The notes: generated by a model from the sequence alone, not told the origin. 64,000 bases of DNA from DATJBF01 sp035515475 (GCA_035515475.1 DATJBF010000035.1:18028-82027); one strand, 5' to 3'. Shown: positions 24,539 to 33,986, counted from the first letter of the stretch. Program-made: numbers and translations.

Positions 24539-26521
24539 TCATTGACGAATCCCCAATCGCGCCAGCGCATTTCGCGCGATGGCGAAATCGGGTTTGATCC
24601 GGAGTGCCTGCTCATATTGGTCGATGGCCTCTGGCGCTCGGCCCACCTGCTCCAAGACAAACCCCAGATTATAATGCGCCTCGGCGAGGTCGGGCTCGAT
24701 CCGCAACGCCTGCTCATAGTGTCCTACGGCCTCGGCTGGCCGGCCCAATCTCATCAAGGTTATCCCCAGGTTGTTATGCGCCTCGGCGTAATCGGGCTTT
24801 GAACGCAGGGCCGCTTCATATTGACCAATGGCGTCTTCGATCTGGCCTGCTTCCCACAAGGTGACCCCCAGATTGTAGTGCGCCTCGGCATTATCGGGCT
24901 TGAGTTGCAACGCCCGCTTGTACTGCGCAATTGCCTCGGTCGCTTGCCCCAGTTTGTGGAGAGCGTTCCCAAGATTGTAATGCGCCTCGGCGTCTTCGGG
25001 CCGGATCCGCACCACTTGTTCCCACTGTTCGATTGCCTCCCGAACCTTGCCGGCCTGCCTCAGCGCGAGTCCCAGATTGTAGTGCGCGTTGGCGTAATCG
25101 GGCTTGAGTTGTAGCGCACGCTCAAATTGTCCGGTCGCCTCCGCCAGCCTGCCAGCATGGAACAGGGCGGTCCCCAAACTGTCGTGTGCCCGTGGGCTCT
25201 CCGGGCGCTTGGCTACAGTGTCTTGCCAGATGGCCAATTCGCTGCGGTAATCCTGATTACGCCGCCAGGTGAGAGAGCCCAGCCCGATCGCCAGAACGGC
25301 CATTGCTGCCATGCTGCATCGCCCGCCCAACCATCCTCGGAGCGCAGCCAGTCCATAAACCCCCGCCACCACCAGCATGACGACCGCCGCCAGCGGCAAA
25401 TACATGCGATGCTCATACGCCGGGCTGTCCAGCGGGATGACGCTGGAACTCGGCGCAAGAATTAGAAAGAACCACGCGCCCACGAATCCCCAAGCCGGCC
25501 CCATGTGGGGGCGAGCCGGGTTCGTTCTCCATGCCCAAACAGTTGCTCCCAGCAGGATTACCACCACCACCGCTGCCGGGAGAACAGTCGTCCACGTCCC
25601 GGCCACGGGCGATCCGTAATAATCGAAACAGAGTGGATGCGGCCACACGGACAGCCTTAGGTAGTACAGAACGACACCGGGCTCGGCCGCCAGATACTGC
25701 CACCAACTGAGACCGACCCGCTCCGCGTTCCTCGACGTGGCGGGAAGCTGTCCACCAGCCAGCAGGAACCCCAACAGGATCCAGGTGCCGGCCAACGCCA
25801 GATACAGTGACCGTCGCCGCCGCCATGCTTCCTTGAACGTCCCGGAAACAAACGCGCGGTCGTACAACAACACCATCACCGGCGCGGAAACCATCACCTC
25901 TTTGCTGGCCATCCCCAACGCACACGCCGCCACCGACAACCCGTACCACCGCCGGGGCCGCGGCCCCCATAAACCGGTTTCCGTGGGCGTCCATTCAGCG
26001 CCCCGAATGAAGCAGTACAACGTGAGCAGGTAGCACAGCCCCATGATCGATTCGGCCCGCTGAACGATGTACGTCACCGACTCGGTTTGGAGCGGGTGAA
26101 CCACCCAGATCACGGCCGTGGCCGCGGCCAACTCATCGGCCATCGTCCCAAACCGCTCGCGCAGGCCCGGCTGGAGCAAGGTCCGCCGTACAACGCCCAG
26201 CAAGGTCAGCCCTGCAAGGATATGGATGGCCAGATTGAACGCGTGATAGCCCCACACGTTGTAGCCGCCGAGGGCGTAGTTGACGGCCAGCGACAGATTG
26301 ACAAGCGGTCGACCTTCGACCGTGATGCCGCCCTCGTGCGGCGGCGACAACGCCCGCCAAATTGGCCAGAGATGCCGAATGGTCGGGTTGTCTCGGATGG
26401 ACAACACATCGTCGTAGATGAAGGGACCCGTGAAGCTGTTGAAGTACGCCAGCAACCCCGCTGCAACCACCAGCAAGGGAATGAACCTCCGCGTCTTCAA
26501 GAATGTCGTGTCTGTTACCAT
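24539..26521 (-). CDS. TMTC-like membrane protein with TPR tail
   Basis: A 660-residue protein. The membrane domain (about residues 10-430) starts with FTGPFIYDDVLSIRDNPTIR, the acidic first loop seen in TMTC-type O-mannosyltransferases (GT-C fold). Residues about 440-655 are six TPRs plus a partial one, such as AHYNLGVTLWEAGQIEDAIG. Eukaryotic TMTC1-4 have the same order (polytopic GT-C, then TPRs) and mannosylate cadherins; bacterial homologues are widespread but mostly uncharacterised. I use the ATG at 26521 (MVTDTTFLKTRRF), which directly precedes the first membrane helix; a longer frame to 26749 encodes Arg-rich sequence with no support. Function as a protein glycosyltransferase is inferred. 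Confidence 0.8.
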   Translation of the reverse strand: MVTDTTFLKTRRFIPLLVVAAGLLAYFNSFTGPFIYDDVLSIRDNPTIRHLWPIWRALSPPHEGGITVEGRPLVNLSLAVNYALGGYNVWGYHAFNLAIHILAGLTLLGVVRRTLLQPGLRERFGTMADELAAATAVIWVVHPLQTESVTYIVQRAESIMGLCYLLTLYCFIRGAEWTPTETGLWGPRPRRWYGLSVAACALGMASKEVMVSAPVMVLLYDRAFVSGTFKEAWRRRRSLYLALAGTWILLGFLLAGGQLPATSRNAERVGLSWWQYLAAEPGVVLYYLRLSVWPHPLCFDYYGSPVAGTWTTVLPAAVVVVILLGATVWAWRTNPARPHMGPAWGFVGAWFFLILAPSSSVIPLDSPAYEHRMYLPLAAVVMLVVAGVYGLAALRGWLGGRCSMAAMAVLAIGLGSLTWRRNQDYRSELAIWQDTVAKRPESPRAHDSLGTALFHAGRLAEATGQFERALQLKPDYANAHYNLGLALRQAGKVREAIEQWEQVVRIRPEDAEAHYNLGNALHKLGQATEAIAQYKRALQLKPDNAEAHYNLGVTLWEAGQIEDAIGQYEAALRSKPDYAEAHNNLGITLMRLGRPAEAVGHYEQALRIEPDLAEAHYNLGFVLEQVGRAPEAIDQYEQALRIKPDFAIARNALARLGIRQ

Positions 26522-26604
26522 TTCACACTTACCGTGCCGCCCGGAGTCGAGTCGGCCTGTTCTCGACCTCCGTGGAATCAGGTGTGAACGCCAATCTCTG
26601 ATCG

Positions 26605-26811
26605 TTATACCCCATCGTACCAGTACCCGGCCGGCTTGATCGAGGGTGCCGCCTGCACCTTGCGCGGGATGAATTCGGGTTGTCGATCGATCTGCTCGAT
26701 CGCGACGGAAACGCTGCGAAGGCCCGCGGGACGGTGGAACAACCACCACCCGGCGCTCAGCGCGACTGCCAAGGCAATCATCCTGGCAACCAGCGCGCGT
26801 TTCCCATCCAT
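26605..26811 (-). CDS. Small single-pass membrane protein, unknown
   Basis: A 68-residue frame beginning MDGKRALVARMIALAVALSAG, with one membrane helix (about residues 8-24) and a short basic and polar tail ending AGYWYDGV. It lies about 80 bases upstream of the TMTC-like gene on the same strand and could be part of that transcript. There is no clear ribosome-binding site and I recognise no family. It could be a spurious frame, although the helix followed by a positively charged tail is protein-like. Confidence 0.4.
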   Translation of the reverse strand: MDGKRALVARMIALAVALSAGWWLFHRPAGLRSVSVAIEQIDRQPEFIPRKVQAAPSIKPAGYWYDGV

Positions 26812-26864
26812 GGTCCCGACATTAGCAAAGCCTTCGCCTGCGTTCAACGCATGACCGGTTTCGG

Positions 26865-26893
26865 TTGACGCGTTGGGGGCGAGCTTGCAGAAT
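26865..26893 (+). promoter_or_regulatory. Candidate promoter of the TerC-family gene
   Basis: TTGACG at 26865-26870 and CAGAAT at 26888-26893 with a 17-base spacer. The -10 ends ten bases before the ATG at 26904, so the transcript would have at most a few bases of leader. Confidence 0.5.
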
Positions 26894-26903
26894 CGCGGGG
26901 CTC

Positions 26904-27818
26904 ATGGATCGCGACGCATTGTTGTGGGGCGTTTTCGGCGCGCTGGTGGTGGTGATGATGACGCTGGATCTGGGCGTCTTTCATCGCCGGGCCCGGGACA
27001 TTGGACTCAAAGAGGCCGCGACGTGGAGCGCGGTGTGGATCGGTCTGGCGTTGGGGTATGGCGGTTTGATTGCCTGGGTGCGGGGCGGCCATTCAGCGTT
27101 GGAATTTCTCACGGGTTACATCATCGAAGAGTCGCTGAGTGTCGACAACCTGTTTGTCTTCCTGTTGATCTTCGCGTATTTCGCGGTGCCGACGCGCCAC
27201 CAGCACAACGTTTTGTTTTGGGGGATTCTCGGCGCCATGGCACTTCGGGCGGTGTTCATCGTCGCCGGCGTGGCGCTGATCGAGAGGTTTGCGTGGGTGA
27301 TTTACGTGTTCGGCGCGATCCTGATCGTGAGCGGCGTCAAGATGGGCTGGGAGAAGGAGAAGCGAATCCGCCCGGAGCAGAATCCGATCTTGAAATTGTT
27401 CCGGCGGCTCATGCCGGTAACGCAGGGCTACGAGAGCGCTCGATTCTTCCTGCGCCAGGGGGGCCGAACATTCGCCACGCCGTTGCTCCTTGTATTGGTG
27501 GTGGTGGAAACGACCGACTTGGTTTTTGCGGTGGACTCGATCCCGGCGGTACTGGCCATCACCCAGGACCGGTTGATCGTGTATACGTCGAACATCTTGG
27601 CTGTCATGGGGTTACGGGCAATGTATTTCGCGCTCCGAGGCACGATGGATCATTTCCATCACCTGCATTATGGGTTGTCGATAATCTTGGTATTCGTCGG
27701 CGTGAAAATGTTGATCGGGCACTTCTACGAAATACCGACGGTCATTGCACTGGCAGTCGTCGCGGTGGTCCTGGCGCTGTCGGTGATCGCGTCGTTGGTC
27801 TGGCCCAAGAAACCGTAG
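26904..27818 (+). CDS. TerC/Alx-family membrane protein
   Basis: A 304-residue integral membrane protein with about eight to nine helices. It shows the family signature EESLSVDNLFVFLLIF and, later, a second acidic half-motif TTDLVFAVDSIPAVLAI; these paired acidic segments are the proposed metal-binding sites. Well-studied members (Alx, MeeF, TerC) export manganese or contribute to tellurite resistance and metal loading of exoenzymes. The ATG at 26904 gives MDRDALLWGVFGA; a longer frame starting within the predicted -35 box is rejected. No yybP-ykoY-type manganese riboswitch fits, because the leader is too short. It is convergent with queA, 14 bases apart. Confidence 0.9.
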   Translation: MDRDALLWGVFGALVVVMMTLDLGVFHRRARDIGLKEAATWSAVWIGLALGYGGLIAWVRGGHSALEFLTGYIIEESLSVDNLFVFLLIFAYFAVPTRHQHNVLFWGILGAMALRAVFIVAGVALIERFAWVIYVFGAILIVSGVKMGWEKEKRIRPEQNPILKLFRRLMPVTQGYESARFFLRQGGRTFATPLLLVLVVVETTDLVFAVDSIPAVLAITQDRLIVYTSNILAVMGLRAMYFALRGTMDHFHHLHYGLSIILVFVGVKMLIGHFYEIPTVIALAVVAVVLALSVIASLVWPKKP

Positions 27819-27831
27819 TTGGACCACGCAC

Positions 27832-28821
27832 CTACAGGATCAGCATGCAATCCCCGTAGCTGAAGAACCGGTAGCGCTCCGTCACCGCCTCTTCGTAGGC
27901 CCGCAAGACCAGTTCTCGCGAGGCGAACGCGCTCACCAGCATCAGCAAAGTCGAGCGCGGAAGATGAAAGTTCGTCAGCAGCACGTCCACGAACCGAAAC
28001 TGGAATGGTGGACGAATGAAAATGTTCGTGGTTCCTTCGCACGGGCGCAACTCCGCGAGCGACTCCAGGGCGCGCACCACCGTTGTACCCACCGCCACGA
28101 CGCGTTGCGCGCGGCCAATGGCTTCCGCAGTCCCGGCGGAAACCGAGAACCGTTCCCCGTGCATCTTGTGCTCCTCGACAGTCTGGACTTTCACCGGTTG
28201 AAACGTGCCAATCCCGACGTGAAGCGTAATGAACGCGCGCTCGACACCGGCGGCGCCAAGTTGCCGAAGCAACTCGTTCGTGAAATGGAGTCCGGCCGTA
28301 GGCGCAGCGACGGCCCCGGGCCATTGTGCGAACACGGTCTGATATCGCGGGAGATCAGCAGCGTCTGGCGTGGCCCGTTTGATGTACGGCGGCAAGGGTG
28401 CCGCGCCGTGAGCGGCCAGGTAAGCATTCACGTCGCCGGAGAATCTGAGCACGCGACCTCCGAAATCCGTTTTTGCCTGGACCACCGCGCTGAGGCCGTC
28501 TTCGAACTGGAGTGTCGTGCTTACCTTGGCCCGTCGGCCGGGCTTGACCAACGCCGTCCAGCGTTCCGCGTCGACCCGCTCCACGAGCAACAACTCCACC
28601 GCTGGTCGTTTGGCCCAGATCCTGGCCGGGATCACTTTCGTGTCGTTGAGCACCAGCAGATCGCCGGGGCGCAGATACTGTCCGATGTTGCGGAACCGGT
28701 CGTGCCGAATCTCGCCCGTGGCGCGATCGACCACCAACATCCGCGAGGCCGCGCGATCGGGAAGGGGCTGCTGGGCGATCAAGTCCGGCGGAAGCGCGTA
28801 ATCAAAGTCGGAGGTTTTCAT
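27832..28821 (-). CDS. queA: S-adenosylmethionine:tRNA ribosyltransferase-isomerase
   Basis: Transfers and isomerises the ribosyl moiety of SAM onto 7-aminomethyl-7-deazaguanine in tRNA, forming epoxyqueuosine. The 329-residue length is within the family range. Motifs: the N-terminal FDYALPPDLIAQQPLPDRA, LVLNDTKVIPAR, the PTAGLHFT segment, HVGIGTFQPV, and the C-terminal TNFHLPRSTLLMLVSAFA. The ATG at 28821 is used. The order queA, a DUF2905 protein, aat on one strand with small gaps suggests a single transcript. No preQ1 riboswitch was recognised upstream, and no other queuosine gene is in the window. Confidence 0.97.
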   Translation of the reverse strand: MKTSDFDYALPPDLIAQQPLPDRAASRMLVVDRATGEIRHDRFRNIGQYLRPGDLLVLNDTKVIPARIWAKRPAVELLLVERVDAERWTALVKPGRRAKVSTTLQFEDGLSAVVQAKTDFGGRVLRFSGDVNAYLAAHGAAPLPPYIKRATPDAADLPRYQTVFAQWPGAVAAPTAGLHFTNELLRQLGAAGVERAFITLHVGIGTFQPVKVQTVEEHKMHGERFSVSAGTAEAIGRAQRVVAVGTTVVRALESLAELRPCEGTTNIFIRPPFQFRFVDVLLTNFHLPRSTLLMLVSAFASRELVLRAYEEAVTERYRFFSYGDCMLIL

Positions 28822-28861
28822 TCCTTGCAGCCGCAGCCGAAACCTGCGCTTCGGTTCCCCA

Positions 28862-29080
28862 TCATCTTTTCCGCAACAGCCACAGGATCAACGTCAGCAC
28901 CACACTGATCAAAACGCATGTGGTCAACGGAAGGTAAAACTTGAAATTTGGGCGGTCGACGCGGATGTCACCGGGCAATCGCCCCAACGGCAGGTTCGTC
29001 TTGCCGCCGAGCCAGACCAGCAACCCGAGCGCGACCAGCCCCAAGCCGATGACAACCAGGATTTTTCCAATGTCACTCAT
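28862..29080 (-). CDS. DUF2905-family small membrane protein
   Basis: A 72-residue protein with two membrane helices (about residues 5-24 and 48-68) joined by a loop containing the conserved NLPLGRLPGDIRVDRPNFKF. This matches DUF2905 in length, topology and the LPGDI motif. The function is unknown in all members. The ATG at 29080 follows a GAGGGCGGG stretch. It lies between aat and queA on the same strand, with gaps of 27 and 40 bases, consistent with co-transcription. Confidence 0.88.
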   Translation of the reverse strand: MSDIGKILVVIGLGLVALGLLVWLGGKTNLPLGRLPGDIRVDRPNFKFYLPLTTCVLISVVLTLILWLLRKR

Positions 29081-29107
29081 CCCGCCCTCGCCATTAGCCT
29101 ATCGCCG

Positions 29108-29719
29108 CTAGAAGTCGCAGTCCAGCTTCAGCGCGCGTTCCAGCCGCCGCAGGTATTCCCGTCGTGAAACCTCGAACGTGCCGAATTGTTTGAGGTGCGG
29201 CGTTTGCCATTGTGTATCGAGGAGCACGAATCCGCGCGAGCGCAGCCGCTGGACCAATGACACCAGCGCGACCTTCGACGCGTCCGTTTCACGGTGAAAC
29301 ATGCTCTCGCCAAAGAATGCCCCGCCGACGTGGACGCCGTACAGGCCGCCGGCCAGGCGCGTGGTGCGTGAAGCGCGGAACGCCGAAGCGGCGGTTTCGG
29401 CCAGACGCACTTCCACGCTGTGCGCGTGGCCGAGACGATGCAGGTTGCAGTAGCTCTCAATGATCTCCTTCGAGATCCACGTCCCTGCCTTGCGTTTGGC
29501 GCACGCCCGAATGACGGACTCGAAGTCGGTATCGAACGCGACGGCGAATTTCTCCCGCTTCAACACCCGGCGCAGTCCGTGCGGTACATGAAACCGGTCG
29601 TCGAGAGGAATGACGGCCCGGGGATCGGGCGAGAACCAGCCGACGTCGCCGCGCGTGCCGACGGCCATCGGGAAAACGCCGCGGCGGTAGGCGGCCAGCA
29701 GCAGATCGGGTCCGAGCAT
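29108..29719 (-). CDS. aat: Leucyl/phenylalanyl-tRNA-protein transferase
   Basis: Adds Leu or Phe to the N-terminus of proteins starting with Arg or Lys, creating N-degrons for ClpS/ClpAP. The 203 residues match the family: AYRRGVFPM near the start, WFSPDPRAVIP, GLYGVHVGGAFFGESMF (the active-site region), SKVALVSLV and DTQWQTPHLKQFG. The ATG at 29719 is preceded by GGGGTC and then TAGAAT with TGC before it, an extended -10 only six bases from the start, so the message is probably leaderless. It heads the aat, DUF2905, queA group. No clpS or clpA is in the window. Confidence 0.95.
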   Translation of the reverse strand: MLGPDLLLAAYRRGVFPMAVGTRGDVGWFSPDPRAVIPLDDRFHVPHGLRRVLKREKFAVAFDTDFESVIRACAKRKAGTWISKEIIESYCNLHRLGHAHSVEVRLAETAASAFRASRTTRLAGGLYGVHVGGAFFGESMFHRETDASKVALVSLVQRLRSRGFVLLDTQWQTPHLKQFGTFEVSRREYLRRLERALKLDCDF

Positions 29720-29725
29720 GACCCC

Positions 29726-29734
29726 ATTCTAGCA
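29726..29734 (-). promoter_or_regulatory. Extended -10 element of aat
   Basis: On the reverse strand TGCTAGAAT combines a TGN extension with a five-of-six -10 match. Its downstream edge is six bases from the aat ATG, and no Shine-Dalgarno sequence lies between. No good -35 is visible, which is usual for extended -10 promoters. Confidence 0.5.
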
Positions 29735-29860
29735 CACGCAAGCCACGGGGGTCGGCGCGGAATTAGGACCTCGAGTCGCTCCCGGTCTCCACGCACCATC
29801 CGTAACGAGCCCGACGGCTTCCTATCGGACCGCTGCGCTCTGGAGAGCAAAGGGGAAGCG

Positions 29861-29889
29861 TTGACACTCTTTCCCGCATCCCTTAGCAT
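29861..29889 (+). promoter_or_regulatory. Promoter of transketolase gene
   Basis: A consensus TTGACA (29861-29866), a 17-base spacer and TAGCAT (29884-29889), 24 bases before the ATG at 29914. A GGAGG ribosome-binding site sits between them. This is the best promoter match seen in the window. Confidence 0.7.
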
Positions 29890-29913
29890 CGCCGCATCCA
29901 CTTGGAGGTCCAA

Positions 29914-31758
29914 ATGACGACTGCTGATAAATTTGCCGCGCTGAGAGATGTCGCGACCCGATTGCGCATCCATTCCGTCAACTCCACCACCGAAGCCGGG
30001 TCGGGACATCCAACTTCGTGCTGTTCCGCCGCCGACATCATGGCGGCGCTGTTTTTTGCCGCGATGCGGTTTGATCCCAAGAACCCGAAGAACCCGAACA
30101 ACGATCGATTCGTTCTGTCAAAGGGCCACGCCGCCCCCGTCCTCTACGCGGCTTGGGCCGAAGCGGGTTACGTGCCCGTGGCCGACCTGATGAAACTACG
30201 CACGTTCGGCTGCAATCTCGAAGGGCACCCGACGCCCCGGCTCGATTTCGTGGACGTCGCAACCGGCTCGTTGGGGCAGGGACTCAGCGCGGGCGTGGGC
30301 ATGGCGTTGGCCGCGCGGCTCGACAAACGCGATTATCATACCTGGGTGCTGACCGGCGATGGCGAGAGCGCCGAAGGCTCGATCTGGGAAGCTGCCGAAA
30401 TCGCCAGCTATTACAAGCTCAATAACCTCACCGTGATCGCGGATGTCAACCGGCTCGGTCAGTCCCAGCCCACAATGCTGCAGCACGACATGGACACCTA
30501 CAAGAAGCGATTTGCCGCGTTTGGCTGGAAACCACTCATCGTCGACGGACATGACATGGCGCAATTGGTGTCCGCGCTGCGCAAGGCGCGACGCAGCAAA
30601 GATCAGCCGGTCGCGATTCTGGCCAAGACAATCAAAGGCAAAGGCATTTCGTTTTGCGAAGACAAGGAGGGCTGGCATGGCCGCCCCCTCAAGAAAGGCG
30701 AGGAACACGACAAAGCCATTGCCGAGCTGCAAAGCCAGCTGACAGGGGCTACCGGCGCGAAGATCAAACGCGCTCCGCGCGAGAAAACCCCCGACGTCCA
30801 CGAGCCCGCCCCGATGGATCCGCCGGCCTACAAGCTCGGGGACGCAATCGCCACCCGCGAAGCCTACGGCACCGCGCTGGCCAAGATCGGGGCCGTCGAT
30901 CCGCGCGTCGTGGCGTTGGACGGCGATACCAAGAACTCGACGTTTTCGGAGAAATTTCTCAAGGCGTATCCGGACCGGTTCTTCGAGGAGTTTATCGCGG
31001 AGCAGAACATGGTGGGGGTCGCCGTCGGGCTGGCGTCGCGGGGCAAGGTGCCGTTTGCCTCGACGTTCGCGTGTTTCATGGAGCGCGCCGTTGACCAGGT
31101 CCGCATGGCAGTCATCTCGTTTGCCAATATGAAGCTCGTTGGCTCGCACGCCGGTGTCTCCATCGGCGAGGACGGGCCGTCACAAATGGCGCTGGAAGAC
31201 ATCGCGATCTTCCGCGCCATGGCCGATAGCGTCGTGCTGTACCCGTGCGACGCCGTGAGCACGGAGCGCGCGGTCGAGTTGGCCGCCAATCACGTCGGCC
31301 TCGTATTCATTCGCACGTCGCGCCCCAAGACGCCGGTGATTTACGACAATCATCACGAGTTCAGCCTCGGCCGGGCCCACGTGCTCCGCCACGGCGAGAA
31401 CGACCGCGTAACCGTGGTCGCGGCTGGAGTGACGGTATTCGAGGCGCTGAAAGCTTACGATCAGCTCAAGGCGCAGGGCACATTGATTCGCGTGATCGAT
31501 CTGTTCAGCGTCAAGCCCGTCGATCGGCAATTGCTGATCGAATCCGCCAAGCGCACCAACAACATCATCATTACGGTTGAAGACCACCACATCGACGGCG
31601 GCATCGGCGATGCCGTGGCGGCAGCCGTTTCGCCCGAGGGCGTCCGCGTTCACAAACTGGCGGTGCACGAAGTGCCGCGCTCGGGGAAACCCGAGGAATT
31701 GATGCACCAATACGGCATCAGCGCCGCCCGTATCGCCGAGAAGGTGCGCGCTCTGTAA
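29914..31758 (+). CDS. tkt: Transketolase
   Basis: A 614-residue thiamine-diphosphate enzyme moving two-carbon units between sugar phosphates in the pentose phosphate pathway. The N-terminal TPP domain shows AGSGHPTSCCSAADIMAALF and the GDGESAEGSIWEA metal/TPP motif ending in N; a central pyrimidine-binding domain has the FIAEQNMVGVAVGLA segment with the catalytic Glu, and ISIGEDGPSQMALEDIA; and there is a C-terminal transketolase domain. The length is that of the shorter, animal-like class (about 620) rather than the 660-residue E. coli TktA type. The ATG at 29914 is chosen because it follows GGAGG at six bases. It is divergent from aat. Confidence 0.96.
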   Translation: MTTADKFAALRDVATRLRIHSVNSTTEAGSGHPTSCCSAADIMAALFFAAMRFDPKNPKNPNNDRFVLSKGHAAPVLYAAWAEAGYVPVADLMKLRTFGCNLEGHPTPRLDFVDVATGSLGQGLSAGVGMALAARLDKRDYHTWVLTGDGESAEGSIWEAAEIASYYKLNNLTVIADVNRLGQSQPTMLQHDMDTYKKRFAAFGWKPLIVDGHDMAQLVSALRKARRSKDQPVAILAKTIKGKGISFCEDKEGWHGRPLKKGEEHDKAIAELQSQLTGATGAKIKRAPREKTPDVHEPAPMDPPAYKLGDAIATREAYGTALAKIGAVDPRVVALDGDTKNSTFSEKFLKAYPDRFFEEFIAEQNMVGVAVGLASRGKVPFASTFACFMERAVDQVRMAVISFANMKLVGSHAGVSIGEDGPSQMALEDIAIFRAMADSVVLYPCDAVSTERAVELAANHVGLVFIRTSRPKTPVIYDNHHEFSLGRAHVLRHGENDRVTVVAAGVTVFEALKAYDQLKAQGTLIRVIDLFSVKPVDRQLLIESAKRTNNIIITVEDHHIDGGIGDAVAAAVSPEGVRVHKLAVHEVPRSGKPEELMHQYGISAARIAEKVRAL

Positions 31759-31841
31759 TCAGGATCTCCCGCCGCCACCGGGCTCTGGCCGATGAGATTC
31801 CCTGCTTGAATCCAATGTGGAAGTACGTGTCGAGGGAACCG

Positions 31842-31870
31842 TTGCAAATCGCAGGGCTTTCCGTTAGAGT
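31842..31870 (+). promoter_or_regulatory. Candidate promoter of the coiled-coil/TPR gene
   Basis: TTGCAA (31842-31847), a 17-base spacer and TAGAGT (31865-31870). The -10 ends seven bases before the ATG at 31878 and no ribosome-binding site intervenes, so a leaderless transcript is predicted. Confidence 0.45.
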
Positions 31871-31877
31871 CCGCGCG

Positions 31878-33986
31878 ATGAAGACGACTCTGCTGCTCTG
31901 CGTCGCGTTTGCGCTATGCAGCCGGGGCGCGACCCAACTGTGGGCCGCACCCGATCCAGGGGATCGATTCCTCGAAGCCTATTTCCTTATTCAGGACGGC
32001 GACGCCGCCGAACGCCAAGGCGATTGGGCCAAAGCCAATACCAAGTTCAGCAGTGCATTGGACATTCTGCGCGAGATCAAAGCCGACTCCCCGGACTGGA
32101 ATCCGCACATCATCGAGTTCCGCCTGAAGTACATTGACGACCGGCTCACGGAGCTCAAACCGAAGCTTCAACCCCCCGAGCCGGCACCGCCGCCCGCTGC
32201 TCCAGCACCCGCGGCGGTCCAGGCGCCCGCCGCCTCCCCCGCGCCGCCGGCGGCAGCGCCCGCCGCCGAGGCAACCAATCCGCCCCCCGCGGTGGCCGCG
32301 CCTCCCCCGCCCCCTGTCGAAACCGAACAAGTTCGCCAGCTGACGACCGAGCTTCAACGCGCCCGCGAGCAAGTCCAGCAGTTGGAAGCCACCCGGGACG
32401 AACTCAACACCAAGCTTCAAGAGCAGCTCAAGAAGGTCGCGCCGGCGCAGACCACGCCACAGATCGAACAGCTTCTCAAGACGAATCAAGAACTCGCCGC
32501 CAAACTCGCCGCCGCCGAGACCGAGGTCGCGCAAATGCGCGAACGGGCTTCCACGAACGCACCAGGCGCCGCGGCGGCGCCGCCCACGCCCGCGGCTGAA
32601 TCAGAAATTGTAAAGCAACTTCGGGCCGAGTTGTCCGAGACCCGCGGCGAACTCCAGCACACCAAGGAACAACTCGAGTCCACGCGTCAGGAATTGGGCA
32701 GCACGAAGCAAGCGCTCGAAAAAGCGCAGACCGACAGCCTCGAACTCCGGCGGTCCTATGACCTCGTTGTGGCCCAACTCACCGACGCGAACAAGCGGCT
32801 TGCCTCCGCCCACGCCGCCGGCGACAAGGACGACGAGATCATCCGCCAATTGCGCAAAGAAAACGCTCTGCTACGCATCATCGCCGAGCGCAAAACTCTG
32901 ATCACCGCGGCCGAACCGGACGAAACGGAAGGCGGCCGCACGATTCCGGAGCTGCGCGGCTGGCATCCACGCCCGCGTGCCGAGCCGGTGATAAAGGCCC
33001 AACCCAAGAAGGAGCCGCCACCCCGGCAACCGACACCGCCATCGACGGCTGAGGAATCGAGCCGCGGAAAGTTGGTCGCCAAGTTGACCGCGCCACAGAA
33101 GCCGGTGACGTCTCAGCCCGTGCCGGTTACACCGGCGCCCGCCCCGGCGCCTGCGCCGGTATCCGCTCCGGCTCCCGCCCAACCTTCGCCAGGGCCTACG
33201 AACGCCGTGCCGGCCAAGCTCGCTGTCGCAAAACCCATTTCGGCCAAGCCGGCTCCGCCGGTGACACCGGTGACACCGGTGACGCCGGCCCCGCCGGCTT
33301 CGCCCGCACCGGCAAAGGAGGCCGCCAAGCCCACCCCGACTGCGCCGAAGGCAACGGAAAAAGCGAAAGCTGCGCCCGATGCCCGGACGCTGCTCAATGA
33401 GGCACGCGCCGCGCTCGCGTTGAAGGATTTCGACGGGGCGGCCGCCAAGTACGACGCCGTGCTGAAGCTGGAGGCTGACAATGTGGTTGCGCTCTCCAAT
33501 CTCGGCGTGATCCGCTACAAGCAAGGGCGACTTGATGAAGCCGAGCGGGATCTCCGCAAAGCGGTCGCCGCCGCCCCCAATGACAGCAATACGCGGTCGT
33601 TGCTCGGCGTCATTTATTTCCGCAAAGGATTGATCGAAGAATCGTTTAACGAATTGACCCGGGCCGTCGCCCTGGACCCGCGCAACGCCGAAGCGCACAA
33701 CTATCTCGGCATCGTGCTCAGCGAAAAAGGGTGGGGCGCCGCCGGCGAGCAGGAAATCCGTCGGGCCATCGAACTGGATCCGCAGTATGCCGACGCCCAT
33801 TTCAATCTCGCCGTGATCTACGCGAAAGAACGCACGCCCAAGGTCGAGTTGGCGCGCTACCATTACCGAAAGGCGCTCGACATGGGTGCGCAACCCGATC
33901 CGGAACTTGAAGCGCTACTGAAAAAGCTTTCGGAAAAATCCGCCGAACCCGCTGAACCCAAGGCGGAAGAGCCTCCGCAAGAGTGA
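31878..33986 (+). CDS. Secreted coiled-coil and TPR protein with Ala/Pro-rich linkers
   Basis: A 702-residue exported protein beginning MKTTLLLCVAFALCSRGATQ, with probable cleavage after LWA. Its layout is: a short helical N-terminal unit (about residues 28-95, containing FLIQDGDAAERQGDWAKANT, TPR-like); an Ala/Pro linker; a long coiled coil (about 150-340) rich in Gln, Glu and Thr; a second Pro-rich linker with T-P-V repeats; and three to four C-terminal TPRs (about 510-690) such as LSNLGVIRYKQGRLDEAERD. I know no characterised homologue; the design is that of a periplasmic scaffold. It overlaps the downstream phosphodiesterase-like gene by four bases (GTGA), so the two products are probably made together. 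Confidence 0.8.
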   Translation: MKTTLLLCVAFALCSRGATQLWAAPDPGDRFLEAYFLIQDGDAAERQGDWAKANTKFSSALDILREIKADSPDWNPHIIEFRLKYIDDRLTELKPKLQPPEPAPPPAAPAPAAVQAPAASPAPPAAAPAAEATNPPPAVAAPPPPPVETEQVRQLTTELQRAREQVQQLEATRDELNTKLQEQLKKVAPAQTTPQIEQLLKTNQELAAKLAAAETEVAQMRERASTNAPGAAAAPPTPAAESEIVKQLRAELSETRGELQHTKEQLESTRQELGSTKQALEKAQTDSLELRRSYDLVVAQLTDANKRLASAHAAGDKDDEIIRQLRKENALLRIIAERKTLITAAEPDETEGGRTIPELRGWHPRPRAEPVIKAQPKKEPPPRQPTPPSTAEESSRGKLVAKLTAPQKPVTSQPVPVTPAPAPAPAPVSAPAPAQPSPGPTNAVPAKLAVAKPISAKPAPPVTPVTPVTPAPPASPAPAKEAAKPTPTAPKATEKAKAAPDARTLLNEARAALALKDFDGAAAKYDAVLKLEADNVVALSNLGVIRYKQGRLDEAERDLRKAVAAAPNDSNTRSLLGVIYFRKGLIEESFNELTRAVALDPRNAEAHNYLGIVLSEKGWGAAGEQEIRRAIELDPQYADAHFNLAVIYAKERTPKVELARYHYRKALDMGAQPDPELEALLKKLSEKSAEPAEPKAEEPPQE

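Noticed and set aside
26821..26903. A yybP-ykoY manganese riboswitch ahead of the TerC-family gene
   Set aside because: The predicted transcript starts only a few bases before the ATG, leaving no room for an aptamer, and no conserved aptamer motif is visible.
33240..33330. Short gtgacaccg tandem repeat as a CRISPR or regulatory array
   Set aside because: It is in frame within a Pro/Thr/Val linker of a coding region, lacks spacers and is low-complexity protein sequence.
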